Notes under the pieces: model-generated
The model's input: the letters and a program-made list of their open reading frames with translations, nothing else
The model's database searches: none
What the model was told of the DNA's origin: nothing
Source of the DNA: Calidihabitans tengchongensis
GTDB lineage: Bacteria > Sysuimicrobiota > Sysuimicrobiia > Sysuimicrobiales > Kaftiobacteriaceae
Direction of reading: 5' to 3'
Length of the DNA: 64,000 nucleotides
Assembly: GCA_031459615.1 (NCBI GenBank)
Contig: JAVKIE010000005.1
Location: 147,212 to 211,211, forward strand
Made by a program: the position numbers and the translations under genes
Shown here: positions 1 through 9,877 of the stretch, in pieces
How positions within the stretch are numbered: position 1 is the first letter of the stretch
How the letters are laid out: each line of letters opens with the position of its first letter

Positions 1-410
1 AGCACCGACGCCATGAGCAGCACCGCCGCGGCCCCGGCCGCCGCCGCGTCGTCGATCTGCACCGGGTCGACGACGATCTCCTTGCACAGGACCGGCAGGC
101 GCGTGGCCCGGCACACGGCCGCCAGGGCCTCCCACGACCCGCCAAAGTAGCGGGCGTCGGTCAGCACCGACAGGGCGCCGGCGCCGGCCCCTTCCAGCGC
201 CCGGGCCAGGTCCACCGGGTCCACCTGTCGGCGGATCACCCCCGCCGACGGCGAGGCCGCCTTGATCTCGGCGATGACCACCAGTCCCGGGGCGGCCACA
301 GCCTCGCGGAACCGGCCCGGCCGGCCGACCGGCCCCCCGACGGCCGTGCCCGCGGCCTTGCGGCGGGCCACCTCGTCCCGCTTGTAGGCCACCATCTCGT
401 CCAGGACCAC
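1..410 (-). CDS. trpC: Indole-3-glycerol phosphate synthase, 3' end off window
   Basis: Converts carboxyphenylaminodeoxyribulose phosphate to indole-3-glycerol phosphate in tryptophan synthesis. The visible N-terminal 136 residues carry the family signatures AEIKAASPS (the catalytic Lys loop), SVLTDARYFGGS and LCKEIVVDPVQI. The likely start is a GTG at 408-410, preceded by a GGGGAGGCGGC ribosome-binding stretch. It gives a protein beginning VVLDEMVAYKRDEV, a normal start for the family. It is the last visible gene of the aroF-tyrA-trpEGDC operon, 16 nt after trpD. The C-terminal half, and any trpF, trpB and trpA, lie outside the window. Confidence 0.93.
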   Translation of the reverse strand, partial: MVLDEMVAYKRDEVARRKAAGTAVGGPVGRPGRFREAVAAPGLVVIAEIKAASPSAGVIRRQVDPVDLARALEGAGAGALSVLTDARYFGGSWEALAAVCRATRLPVLCKEIVVDPVQIDDAAAAGAAAVLLMASV

Positions 411-426
411 GCCGCCTCCCCGACCC

Positions 427-1458
427 TCACGGGGTCGCCGCGCGGGTGTGGGCCCGCAGGGCCTGAAGCTTCTCGTAAGCCGCGCCCGCGTCGATCGCCC
501 GCGCCGCCAGGGCCACCCCCTCCCGCCAGTCGCCGGCCAGACCGGCCGCCAGCAGCGCCGCCCCCGCGTTGGCCAGGACGATGTCCCGCCGCGGCCCCCG
601 CTCCCCGCGCAGCACCGCCTCGGTGGCCGCCGCGTTGGCCTCGGGCGGCCCGCCGGCGATCGCCTCGGGCGCCGCCAGGGGCAGACCCAGGTCGTCGGGG
701 GTGATGACGTAGGTCCGCACCTGTCCCTCGCGCCACTCGCTGACCCGGGTGGGGCCCACCGTGGAGACCTCGTCGATGCCGTCGAGGCCGTGCACCACCA
801 GGGCGCGGCGGGCGCCCATCTCTCCCAGCACCCGCGCCATCATCTCCGTCAGGTCCGGGCTGTAGGCGCCCACCACCAGGTAGCCGGCGTTGGCGGGGTT
901 GGTCAGCGGCCCCAGGATGTTGAAGACGGTGCGGATGCCGATCTCCCGGCGCGGCCCCACGGCGTGCTTCATGGCCGCGTGGTAGAGGGGCGCGAACAGA
1001 AACCCGATGCCGATGTCCTCGATGGCCCGGCGGACCACCTCGGGCGGCACCTGGATGCGCACCCCCAGGGCCTCCAGCACGTCGGCCGCCCCCGACAGGC
1101 GCGACACGGCCCGGTTGCCATGCTTGGCCACGTAGCCTCCGGCGGCCGCCACCACGAATGCGCTGGTGGTGGAGATGTTGAAGGTGCTGAGGCGGTCGCC
1201 CCCGGTGCCCACCACGTCGATGAGGGTGTCCACCGCCGGGGTGATGCGCTGGGCCCGCTCGCGCATCGCCCGGGCGAACCCGGCGACCTCGTCCACCGTT
1301 TCTCCCTTCATGCGCAGGGCGGTGATCAATGCCGCGATCTGGGCCGGCGTGGCCGCGCCGTCCATCACCTCTCCCATGGCCGCCCACGCCTCCTGCTCGG
1401 TGAGATCCTCGCGGCCCACCACCTTGCGGATCGCTTCCACCACCGCCGCCACGGTCAT
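427..1458 (-). CDS. trpD: Anthranilate phosphoribosyltransferase
   Basis: Transfers phosphoribose from PRPP to anthranilate, the second step of the tryptophan branch. The 343-aa protein has the usual length. An N-terminal helical domain precedes the PRPP-binding glycine loop GTGGD (residues 84-88), followed by the family signatures FNISTTSAFVVAAAG and KHGNRAVS. Its ATG overlaps the trpG stop (ATGA), indicating translational coupling. trpD and trpG are separate genes here, not fused as in enterobacteria. Confidence 0.96.
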   Translation of the reverse strand: MTVAAVVEAIRKVVGREDLTEQEAWAAMGEVMDGAATPAQIAALITALRMKGETVDEVAGFARAMRERAQRITPAVDTLIDVVGTGGDRLSTFNISTTSAFVVAAAGGYVAKHGNRAVSRLSGAADVLEALGVRIQVPPEVVRRAIEDIGIGFLFAPLYHAAMKHAVGPRREIGIRTVFNILGPLTNPANAGYLVVGAYSPDLTEMMARVLGEMGARRALVVHGLDGIDEVSTVGPTRVSEWREGQVRTYVITPDDLGLPLAAPEAIAGGPPEANAAATEAVLRGERGPRRDIVLANAGAALLAAGLAGDWREGVALAARAIDAGAAYEKLQALRAHTRAATP

Positions 1459-2077
1459 CCCCCCCGCGCCGCCGCCGGTTCCCCGCTCCCCGCCCCCCGG
1501 CCCTTAAGCGGCACTCCCGCCAGCGCCAGGAAGTTGGCCAGCAGATCCCGGCCGGAGGCCGTCAGGACCGACTCGGGGTGGAACTGCACGCCTTCCACCA
1601 GGGCGTGGCGGTGGCGGACTCCCATCACCGTCCCGTCCTCCAGCCAGGCGGACACCTCCAGCTCGGGGGGCAGGGAGTCGCGCTCCACCACCAGCGAGTG
1701 GTAGCGGCCGGCCACCAGGGGATCCGGCAGGCCCGCGTAGATCGTCCTCCCGTCGTGGCGCACCGGCGACGCCTTGCCGTGCACCGGCGACGCTGCCCGG
1801 ACCACCCGCCCGCCGAAGGCGGCCCCGATGCACTGGTGCCCCAGGCATACCCCCAGGATGGGAATCCGGCCGGCCAGGGCGGTGACCACGGCGGTGGAGA
1901 TCCCGGCCTCGGCAGGCGTGCAGGGGCCCGGGGAGATCACCACCGCCTGCGGGCGGAGGGACAGGATCTCGCCGGGCGTGGTCTGGTCGTTGCGGAAGAC
2001 GGCCACCTCCCCGGCCAGATCGCCCAGGGACTGGACCAGGTTGTAGGCGAAGGAGTCGTAGTTGTCGACGACGACGA

Positions 2078-2081
<4 letters not shown>
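1455..2081 (-). CDS. trpG: Anthranilate synthase component II, glutamine amidotransferase
   Basis: Provides ammonia from glutamine to TrpE. It is a class I glutamine amidotransferase of 208 aa with a complete catalytic triad: Cys79 in GVCLGHQ, and His168 and Glu170 in FHPES. The N-terminal VVDNYDSFAYNLVQ signature is typical of TrpG/PabA. Because folate synthesis uses the same subunit type, the protein could also serve PabB; its place between trpE and trpD favours tryptophan synthesis. It overlaps trpE and trpD by 4 nt each. Confidence 0.95.
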
Positions 2082-3646
<1,565 letters not shown>

Positions 3647-3657
3647 GGGGTCCCTCC

Positions 3658-4497
3658 CTACTCCTCCCGGCGGCCGCCGGCCCGGGCCTGCGCCCGGCGC
3701 AGCACGGCGTCCAGGGAGTCTCCCGCCATCGCCTTCTCCAGAAGGTCCAGCTCCTCGCGGAAGCGGCGCAGGGCCTGGGCGATGCCCTGGCGGTTGGCCC
3801 GGCAGATCTGCACCCACAGGTCCGCCGGGCTGGCAGCCACCCGGCGGAATGCCTCGAAGGCTGGCCCCGCGATGGCCGCGGCGCGGTCGCTGGCGGCGGC
3901 CACCAGGGCCGCCGCCACCAGGTACGGCAGGTGGCTGACCTGGGCCACCAGGGCGTCGTGGTCCTCGGGGGACAGCAGCACGGGCTGCATCCCCACGCGC
4001 TCCACCAGGTCGGTCATGACCGCCACCGCCGCCGGATCGGTGCGCTCGGTGGGCGTGAGGACGAACGGCCGGCCGGCCAGCAGCGCCGCGTCGGCGTGGT
4101 GAGGGCCGCGGGCCTCCGAGCCGGCCATCGGGTGCCCGCCGATGTAGCGCACCCGGCCCGGAAGCCGCCGGTCCAGCTCCCGCACGATGGGGGACTTGAC
4201 GCTCGCCACGTCGCACAGGACGGCGCCCGCCGGCGCCACGGCGGCAACCTCCAGGGTGACGTCCGCCACCGCTTCAGGCGGCACGGCCACCATCACCACC
4301 TCGGCGTCCCGCAGCACGCCCGGGTCGTCGCTGACCTCGTCGGCGGCCCCGATCCGGTGCGCCACGGCCCGCGCCTGCGGGTCGAGGTCCACACCGACCA
4401 CGCGCCGGGCGGCTTTCCGCCCCCGGAGGGCCAGCCCCAGGGAGGCGCCGATGAGGCCCGTTCCCACGATGCCGACGGTGCCGAACGGCTCGCTCAC
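3658..4497 (-). CDS. tyrA: Prephenate dehydrogenase
   Basis: Oxidatively decarboxylates prephenate to 4-hydroxyphenylpyruvate, the tyrosine branch. The 279-aa protein starts with a Rossmann dinucleotide loop (VGTGLIGASLG, residues 11-21) and has the prephenate-binding GGHPMAGSE motif, followed by a helical dimerisation domain. There is no ACT domain and no chorismate mutase fusion; the mutase is supplied by the separate aroH gene at 7.3 kb. Its ATG overlaps the aroF stop. It could in principle act on arogenate; sequence alone does not decide this. Confidence 0.93.
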   Translation of the reverse strand: MSEPFGTVGIVGTGLIGASLGLALRGRKAARRVVGVDLDPQARAVAHRIGAADEVSDDPGVLRDAEVVMVAVPPEAVADVTLEVAAVAPAGAVLCDVASVKSPIVRELDRRLPGRVRYIGGHPMAGSEARGPHHADAALLAGRPFVLTPTERTDPAAVAVMTDLVERVGMQPVLLSPEDHDALVAQVSHLPYLVAAALVAAASDRAAAIAGPAFEAFRRVAASPADLWVQICRANRQGIAQALRRFREELDLLEKAMAGDSLDAVLRRAQARAGGRREE

Positions 4498-5585
4498 CGG
4501 CCCGGGCTCCCGGCCCGATCCTGCGCGGTCCCCGGCGGCTGGGCGGCGGGGGCCTCGACCGCCTGCTGAAGTCGCCGCCCCAGGGCGGCGGCCAGCGGCC
4601 GCAGCTCGGCCATCAGCGCGGTGAAGTCGTCGGGGGTCAGCTGCTGAGGGCCGTCGCTGCGCGCCTTCTCGGGATCCGGGTGGACCTCGATGATCAGCCC
4701 GTCGGCGCCGGCGGCCACCGCGGCCCGGGACATGGCCCCCACGTACCGCCGCTTCCCGGTGGCCTGGCTGGGGTCCACGATCACCGGCAGGTGGGTCAGC
4801 TCCTTGAGCACCGGCACCGCGCTGAGGTCCAGCAGGTAGCGGGTGTGGTTGTCAAAGCCGCGGATGCCGCGCTCGCAGAGAACCACCTGGTAGTTGCCCT
4901 CGTTCAGGATGTATTCGGCCGCCAGCAGCAGCTCCTGGATGGTGGCGCTGGGGCCGCGCTTGAGCAGCACCGGGTGGCGCGTGCGGCCCACCTCCCGCAG
5001 CAGGGTGTAGTTCTGCATGTTGCGGGCGCCGATCTGGACCATGTCGGCGTAGCGCACCACCAGCTCCAGCTGGTGCGCATCCATGGCCTCGGTCACCACC
5101 GGCAGCCCGGTCTGGCGGCGCGCCTCGGCCAGGTGGCGCAGCCCCTCTTCCTCCAGACCCTGGAAGGAGTACGGCGACGTGCGCGGCTTGAAGGCGCCTC
5201 CCCGCAGCATCACCGCGCCCGCGGCCTTCACCGCCCGGGCCGTCTGGACGATCATCTCCGGCCCCTCCACCGAGCAGGGGCCGGCGACGACGGTGACGGC
5301 GCCGTCGCCGAACCGCACGCCCCGGACGTCCACCACGGTGTTCTGGGGACGGAACTCGCGGCTGACCAGTTTGAAGGGCTGCAGGATGGGGACGACCTTC
5401 TCCACACCCGGGGTGGCCTCCAGGGACTGGCGCAGCAGCTCCTTGGTGTGGCTGTCGCCCACCACCCCGATGACGGTGCGCTCCACACCCACCGACAGGT
5501 GGGTGCCCAGCCCCGCGTCCTGGATCTTGCGGACCACCGCGTCGATCTGCTCTTTGGTGGCCCGTGGCTCCATCACGACGATCAT
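4494..5585 (-). CDS. aroF: DAHP synthase, type I-beta with N-terminal ferredoxin-like domain
   Basis: Condenses PEP and erythrose-4-phosphate, the first shikimate step. The start at 5585 (MIVVMEPRATKEQ) gives 363 aa. The N-terminal ~70 residues form the ferredoxin-like regulatory domain of the Thermotoga-type enzymes, then the barrel with GPCSVEG, RGGAFKPRTSPYSFQG and LLKRGPSAT. An oddity: the normally conserved DPSH motif, whose His is a metal ligand in Thermotoga DAHP synthase, reads DPSQATGKR. The other expected ligands (Cys of GPCSVEG, Glu of IIEVHPDPEKA, Asp of ARSDG) are present. It is the first gene after the Trp T-box leader. Confidence 0.94.
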   Translation of the reverse strand: MIVVMEPRATKEQIDAVVRKIQDAGLGTHLSVGVERTVIGVVGDSHTKELLRQSLEATPGVEKVVPILQPFKLVSREFRPQNTVVDVRGVRFGDGAVTVVAGPCSVEGPEMIVQTARAVKAAGAVMLRGGAFKPRTSPYSFQGLEEEGLRHLAEARRQTGLPVVTEAMDAHQLELVVRYADMVQIGARNMQNYTLLREVGRTRHPVLLKRGPSATIQELLLAAEYILNEGNYQVVLCERGIRGFDNHTRYLLDLSAVPVLKELTHLPVIVDPSQATGKRRYVGAMSRAAVAAGADGLIIEVHPDPEKARSDGPQQLTPDDFTALMAELRPLAAALGRRLQQAVEAPAAQPPGTAQDRAGSPGR

Positions 5586-5957
5586 GGTCCCGCCTCCCGC
5601 CGCACGCCCCATGGCGCGTACCCGCGTATGCTCCCAGAAACGCCAACACCTCCCGCCCCCATGGGGCGAGAGGTGTCCACTGCTCCTCCCGCGGTGCCAC
5701 CCGGATTCCGGTCAGGTCCCGCCCGACCGGCACTCGCGTCCGGATCCGGAGCCTGTCCACCCCGGTCCGTCTCCCCGAATCTCGGCGGGGCGCCGGCGCA
5801 GCCTACGGTCCCGGCCCGACGCCGGGGATCGGTGCGCGCCTTGCGGGCCCATTCCCTCGCCGGAGGCCACCGCGTCGCAGCATCCGCGGCTCTCTGAGCG
5901 GTCCGCCCGGCGGGTACTCCTCCCGCGCATCGGCCATATGGGAATTGTGGTACGCGT
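5586..5957 (-). promoter_or_regulatory. T-box riboswitch leader, predicted tRNA-Trp sensing
   Basis: The leader lies between the promoter and aroF. On the minus strand it contains, in order: an AGTA box (5915-5918), the AGAGAG-C-x-GG Stem I motif (5890-5895), a GGGAA sequence followed by TGG (TGG at 5849-5851), the 14-nt T-box CGGGTGGCACCGCG (5690-5703), and a terminator hairpin. In known T-boxes the specifier codon directly follows such a GAA in the Stem I internal loop, so TGG (Trp) is read as the specifier. Uncharged tRNA-Trp should then switch on aroF-tyrA-trpEGDC. The motifs are seen; the specifier and regulation are inferred. Confidence 0.88.
5646..5676 (-). terminator. T-box terminator hairpin
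   Basis: A GC-rich inverted repeat (minus-strand arms ACACCTCTCGCCCC and GGGGCGGGAGGTGT) about 13 nt downstream of the T-box sequence, followed by a T-biased stretch (TTGGCGTTTCT). Its position after the T-box bulge sequence is the standard arrangement, in which the antiterminator and terminator are mutually exclusive. Confidence 0.75.
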
Positions 5958-5966
5958 ATTATAGCA
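5958..5966 (-). promoter_or_regulatory. Extended -10 promoter of the aroF T-box operon
   Basis: On the minus strand TGC-TATAAT, with a perfect TATAAT at 5958-5963 and the TG of an extended -10 element just upstream. A TTGACA occurs only 7 nt upstream (5971-5976), which is too close to act as a -35, so the extended -10 is the likely determinant. Transcription would start near 5951, giving a leader of about 365 nt. Confidence 0.6.
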
Positions 5967-6061
5967 CGCCTGTCAAGGACAGGCCGCTGTCTCCACCTCC
6001 GGGCTTCAGCGGCTCGGCGGCCGGCACACCCCGGCGGACGGCGCTGCTCACGCCCTCCGGG

Positions 6062-7345
6062 TCAGCCTCCGTCCGTCCCCACGGCCTCCAGTGCCCGGGG
6101 GAAGTCGGGGAAGGAGATCGCCACCGCCTCGGCTCCGGCAACCGTGACCGGTTCCTCGGCCAGCAGGCCCGCCACGGCGAACGCCATGGCCACCCGGTGG
6201 TCTCCCGCGCACTCGACCCGGCCTCCCCGCAGCCGGCCTCCGCGGATCACCAGGCCGTCGGGCCGCTCCTCCACGTCTACCCCCAGCCGGCGCAGGCCGG
6301 CAGCCATCACCGCGATGCGGTCGGACTCCTTGACGCGCAGTTCGGCGGCATCGGCAATCTCGGTCACCCCCTGCGCCGTCGCGGCGATGACGCACAGGAC
6401 CGGGAGTTCGTCGATGACCGACGGGATCGCGTCGCCGGCCAGGCGGATCCCCCGCAGCCTCCGGCCGCGGACCACCACATCGGCGACCGGCTCCCCGCAC
6501 TGCAGGCGCCGGCCCCGCACCTCGACTTCTGCCCCCATGGCCCGGAGCGCGTCCAGCACCCCGGAGCGGGTGGGATTGACCCCGAGCCCCGGAGCCGTCA
6601 CCTCGGACCCCGGCCGTGCCGCCGCCGCAGCCAGCAGGAAGGCTGCCGAGGAGATGTCGCCCGGCACCTCGATCCGGTCCGCACGCGGCAGGCCCGGGCG
6701 TACCGTGATCCGGTCCCCCGCCCGCCCGACGGGCACGCCCAGCCAGGCCAGCAGCCTCTCGGTGTGGTCCCGGGTGGGAACCGGTTCGACCACCGTCGTC
6801 TCGCCGTCCGCAAACAACCCCGCCAGCAGCACGGCGGACTTCACCTGCGCGCTGGGCACCGGCAGGGCGTAGGCAATTCCCCGCAGGGGTCCGCCCGTGA
6901 TGCGCAGCGGCGGGTACCGGCCTCCTCCCAGCACCTCCACCTGCGCCCCCATCCGGCGCAGCGGTTCGGCCACCCGATCCATGGGGCGGCGGCGCAGGGA
7001 GTCGTCCCCGGTGATCTCTGCGGTGAACGGCTGGCCGGCCAGGATCCCGGCCAGCAGGCGCATGGTGGTGCCCGAGTTGCCGGCGTCCAGAGGGCGACCC
7101 GGAGGTCGCAGGCGGACGCCGGCGCCCCTCACGGTCACCGTGGTCCCTTCCCGGTGCACCTCCACGCCCAGAGCGCGCAGGCAGGACAGGGTGGACAGGC
7201 AGTCGGCGGCCGGCAGGAAGTTGGCGATGGTGGTCTCCCCCGCCGCCAGGGCGCCCACCAGCGCCGCGCGGTGGGAGATGGATTTGTCGCCGCCGACGCG
7301 CACCTCCCCGCGCACGGCCGACACCGGGGCCACCGTGAGGTCCAT
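6062..7345 (-). CDS. aroA: 3-phosphoshikimate 1-carboxyvinyltransferase (EPSP synthase)
   Basis: Adds enolpyruvyl from PEP to shikimate-3-phosphate. The 427-aa length is normal. The N-terminal phosphate-binding motif GGDKSISHRA has Lys21, Ser22 and Arg26; LDAGNSGTTMRLLAG (residues 86-100) is the PEP-site loop; later come VKSAVLLAGLFA and VKESDRIAV. It is the last gene of the upstream aro run, 1 nt after aroH. About 95 bp separate its stop from the promoter of the T-box operon. Confidence 0.96.
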   Translation of the reverse strand: MDLTVAPVSAVRGEVRVGGDKSISHRAALVGALAAGETTIANFLPAADCLSTLSCLRALGVEVHREGTTVTVRGAGVRLRPPGRPLDAGNSGTTMRLLAGILAGQPFTAEITGDDSLRRRPMDRVAEPLRRMGAQVEVLGGGRYPPLRITGGPLRGIAYALPVPSAQVKSAVLLAGLFADGETTVVEPVPTRDHTERLLAWLGVPVGRAGDRITVRPGLPRADRIEVPGDISSAAFLLAAAAARPGSEVTAPGLGVNPTRSGVLDALRAMGAEVEVRGRRLQCGEPVADVVVRGRRLRGIRLAGDAIPSVIDELPVLCVIAATAQGVTEIADAAELRVKESDRIAVMAAGLRRLGVDVEERPDGLVIRGGRLRGGRVECAGDHRVAMAFAVAGLLAEEPVTVAGAEAVAISFPDFPRALEAVGTDGG

Positions 7346-7346
7346 C

Positions 7347-7721
7347 TCAGCGCCGGTCCCGCCCGGCCAGGTCCGGCCGCAGGACCTCCGCCCCCCGCAG
7401 GTAGACGTGGACGATCTCTTCCTGGGCCCGGGCCGTGTTCCACAGGACCAGGACCCGGATGCAGCGCGGCAGGGCGCCGGGCACGGCGATCTCGGTGGCC
7501 GACAGCAGCGGGACGGCGGTCCACTGCAACTGGCGCGCCGCCTCGGCGGGGAACGCGGCGGTCAGGTCCGGGGTGGCGGTGAAGAAGATGGCGGCGATCT
7601 CATCAGGTTCCACGTTGTTGGCGTCCGCCATCCGCACCAGCAGTTCCCGGGTGGCCTCCAGGATGGCCTCCTCGGAGTCCTCGTCGGCCGTGGTGGCCCC
7701 GCGGATGCCACGGATGTGCAT
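7347..7721 (-). CDS. aroH: Monofunctional chorismate mutase, AroH class
   Basis: Rearranges chorismate to prephenate for Phe and Tyr synthesis. The 124-aa protein matches the Bacillus subtilis AroH trimeric class rather than the all-helical AroQ class: N-terminal RGIRGATTA with the active-site Arg, ATPDLTAAFPA, and PRCIRVLVL with the second catalytic Arg, ending HVYLRGAEVLRPD. It lies between aroQ and aroA and pairs functionally with tyrA downstream. No prephenate dehydratase (pheA) is in the window. Confidence 0.93.
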   Translation of the reverse strand: MHIRGIRGATTADEDSEEAILEATRELLVRMADANNVEPDEIAAIFFTATPDLTAAFPAEAARQLQWTAVPLLSATEIAVPGALPRCIRVLVLWNTARAQEEIVHVYLRGAEVLRPDLAGRDRR

Positions 7722-7743
7722 GGTCCCTCCCCACCGGACCGGC

Positions 7744-8193
7744 TCAGGGCGGCCCCGCCCGACGCCCGGCCAGATCCACGGCGGCCCGCACCCCCAGCAG
7801 GAAACTCCCCACGCCGAATCCGGCGATCAGCCCCCGGCAGGCCGGCGCCAGGACCAGACCGCTGCGGAACTCGCCCCGGGCCAGGACATTGGTCATGTGC
7901 ACCTCGACCACGGGTATCCCGATGGCCGCGATGGTGTCGCGCAGGGCGTAGCTGTAGTGGGAGAGAGCCCCCGCGTTGAGGACCACCGCGTCGGCGGTCC
8001 GCCGGGCTTCCTGCAGGCGGTCGATCAGCGCCCCCTCGCTGTTGGAGTGGAAGAACTCCACCTCCGCGCCCAGTTCGGCCGCCAGGGCGCTCACCTCCCG
8101 CCGCACGTCGTCCAGCGTGTGGCGGCCGTAGATCTGCGGCTCGCGCTCACCCAGAAGGTTGAGGTTGGGCCCGAACACCACCAGCACGCGCAT
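7744..8193 (-). CDS. aroQ: 3-dehydroquinate dehydratase, type II
   Basis: Dehydrates 3-dehydroquinate to 3-dehydroshikimate. The 149-aa protein has the type II signatures GPNLNLLGEREPQIYG (active-site Tyr), FFHSNSEGALID, NAGALSHYSYALRD and VEVHMTNVLARGEFR. Its N-terminus overlaps the 3' end of aroKB by 47 nt in another frame. That start is fixed by the conserved MRVLVVFGPNLNLLG, so the overlap seems genuine and suggests translational coupling. Confidence 0.95.
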   Translation of the reverse strand: MRVLVVFGPNLNLLGEREPQIYGRHTLDDVRREVSALAAELGAEVEFFHSNSEGALIDRLQEARRTADAVVLNAGALSHYSYALRDTIAAIGIPVVEVHMTNVLARGEFRSGLVLAPACRGLIAGFGVGSFLLGVRAAVDLAGRRAGPP

Positions 8194-9772
8194 CGGCCAG
8201 GACCTCCCGGACCACGGCCTCCGGCACCTCCTGTTCGCTCCGCACGACCCCGATGCCTACCGGGAGCGCAAAGCGCAGGGCGCCCCCGCGCACCTTTTTG
8301 TCCAGCCGCAGGGCCCGCAGCAGGCGGTCCGACGGCAGGGGCGGCAGGTGGGTGGGCAGGCCGCAGCGCGCCAGCAGGGCGCGCTGGCGCTCCACCAGGT
8401 CGGCGCCCACCAGCCCCAGCCGGTGGGCCAGGGCCGCCTCCACCGTCATGCCGATGGCCACCGCCTCTCCGTGGGTCAGGCGTCCCCACCCGGCGACGGA
8501 CTCCACGGCGTGCCCCACGGTGTGGCCGTAGTTCAGCGCGTGGCGCGGTCCCAGGTCGCGCTCGTCGGATTCCACCACCCGCGCCTTGACCGCAGCGCAC
8601 CGCCGGACCACCTCGACCAGAGCCGCCGGATCGCGGCCCGTCACCTGGGGGAGGTTCTCTTCCAGAAAGGGGAACAGGTCGGGGTCGCCCACCACCGCCG
8701 TCTTGACCACTTCCGCCAGGCCGCTGCGCAGCTCCCGGTCGGGGAGGGTCCGCAGGAACCGGACGTCGCAGACGACCAGGGCGGGCTGGTGGACTGCCCC
8801 TACCAGGTTCTTGGCCCCGGCGTGGTTGACCGCCGTCTTGCCCCCGATGCTGCTGTCCACCATGGCCAGCAACGTGGTGGGCACCTGCACCACCCGCAGA
8901 CCCCGCATGTAGGTGGCGGCCACGAACCCCGCCAGGTCGCCCACCACCCCGCCGCCCAGCGCCACCACGGTACTGTCCCGCGCCGCCTGCGCCCGGGCCA
9001 GGGCGGTGTACAGCCGCCCGGCCTGTTCCAGGCTCTTGGAGCGCTCTCCGGGAGGAACCGCCGCCACCGTCACCCGGTACCCGGCGGCGCGCAGGACCCG
9101 CGGGACGCGGTCGGCCGGCTCCCGCAGCAGGTGCCGGTGGGTGATGACCACCACCTGCGGCCCCGCCCCCATCCCCTGGAGGTCGAACCCCAGCAGGGAG
9201 GAGATGCCGTCACCCACGTGCACCGGATAGCTCCGCGCCCCCAGGCTCACCGGCACCGTCTGCCTCTCCCGGCGGGCCAGGAACTCCAGGATGGTGTCCA
9301 CCACCCGGTCGGGGGAGACCGACGCGACGTCCACCACCAGGTCGGCGTCCCGGTACAGGGGCCGGCGCTGGTCCAGCAGCCTTTCGACCGCGTCCCGGAC
9401 GGCGCCTCCCGCCAGCAGGGGACGCCCCCGACCATCACCCAGGCGGCGGGCGAGCACGTCCGCCGGCGCCGTGAGGGCCACGATCCACCCCGTGCGCCGG
9501 AGGCGCGACATGTTCTCCGCCCGCAGCACCACCCCTCCCCCGGTGGCAATCACCACCTCCCGCCGCTCGGCCACCCGCGCCACCACCGCGGATTCCACGT
9601 CCCGGAAATATGCCTCCCCGCGGCGGGCGAAGATCCGCGCCACGGGAACCCTCTCCCGGGCCTCCACGGCGCGGTCGGTGTCCACGAACGCCCACCCCAG
9701 GCGGCGGGACAGCCGCCGGCCCACCTCGCTCTTGCCGGTCCCCATGAAGCCGATCAGGACGACGTTACGCAT
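8147..9772 (-). CDS. aroKB: Bifunctional shikimate kinase / 3-dehydroquinate synthase fusion
   Basis: A 541-aa fusion of two shikimate enzymes. Residues 1 to about 168 are shikimate kinase, with Walker A GFMGTGKSEVG (8-18), the substrate Asp pair in FVDTD (31 and 33) and ATGGGVV. From about 172 onward is 3-dehydroquinate synthase, with ALGGGVVGDLAGFVAATYMRG, VPTTLLAMVDSSIGGKTAVN, and the metal-binding HALNYGHTVGHAVE and HGEAVAIGM. The start MRNVVLIGFMGTGKS is chosen because kinases begin a few residues before the P-loop. AroK-AroB fusions are known, for example in Thermotoga. Confidence 0.94.
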   Translation of the reverse strand: MRNVVLIGFMGTGKSEVGRRLSRRLGWAFVDTDRAVEARERVPVARIFARRGEAYFRDVESAVVARVAERREVVIATGGGVVLRAENMSRLRRTGWIVALTAPADVLARRLGDGRGRPLLAGGAVRDAVERLLDQRRPLYRDADLVVDVASVSPDRVVDTILEFLARRERQTVPVSLGARSYPVHVGDGISSLLGFDLQGMGAGPQVVVITHRHLLREPADRVPRVLRAAGYRVTVAAVPPGERSKSLEQAGRLYTALARAQAARDSTVVALGGGVVGDLAGFVAATYMRGLRVVQVPTTLLAMVDSSIGGKTAVNHAGAKNLVGAVHQPALVVCDVRFLRTLPDRELRSGLAEVVKTAVVGDPDLFPFLEENLPQVTGRDPAALVEVVRRCAAVKARVVESDERDLGPRHALNYGHTVGHAVESVAGWGRLTHGEAVAIGMTVEAALAHRLGLVGADLVERQRALLARCGLPTHLPPLPSDRLLRALRLDKKVRGGALRFALPVGIGVVRSEQEVPEAVVREVLADARAGGVRAQPQPSG

Positions 9773-9877
9773 GCTGCCCACGATGCCCCGGGTCCGATGT
9801 CCGGCGCGGCGGAGTCCGCCCCCGAGAACCCCACAGGCGGCCTGAGGCTCCGCATCCCGCACGCCGGGCCTCCTCGG

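Noticed and set aside
5971..5976. TTGACA as the -35 of the aroF promoter
   Set aside because: It is only 7 nt from the TATAAT; the usual spacer is 16-18 nt. The extended -10 explains the promoter better.
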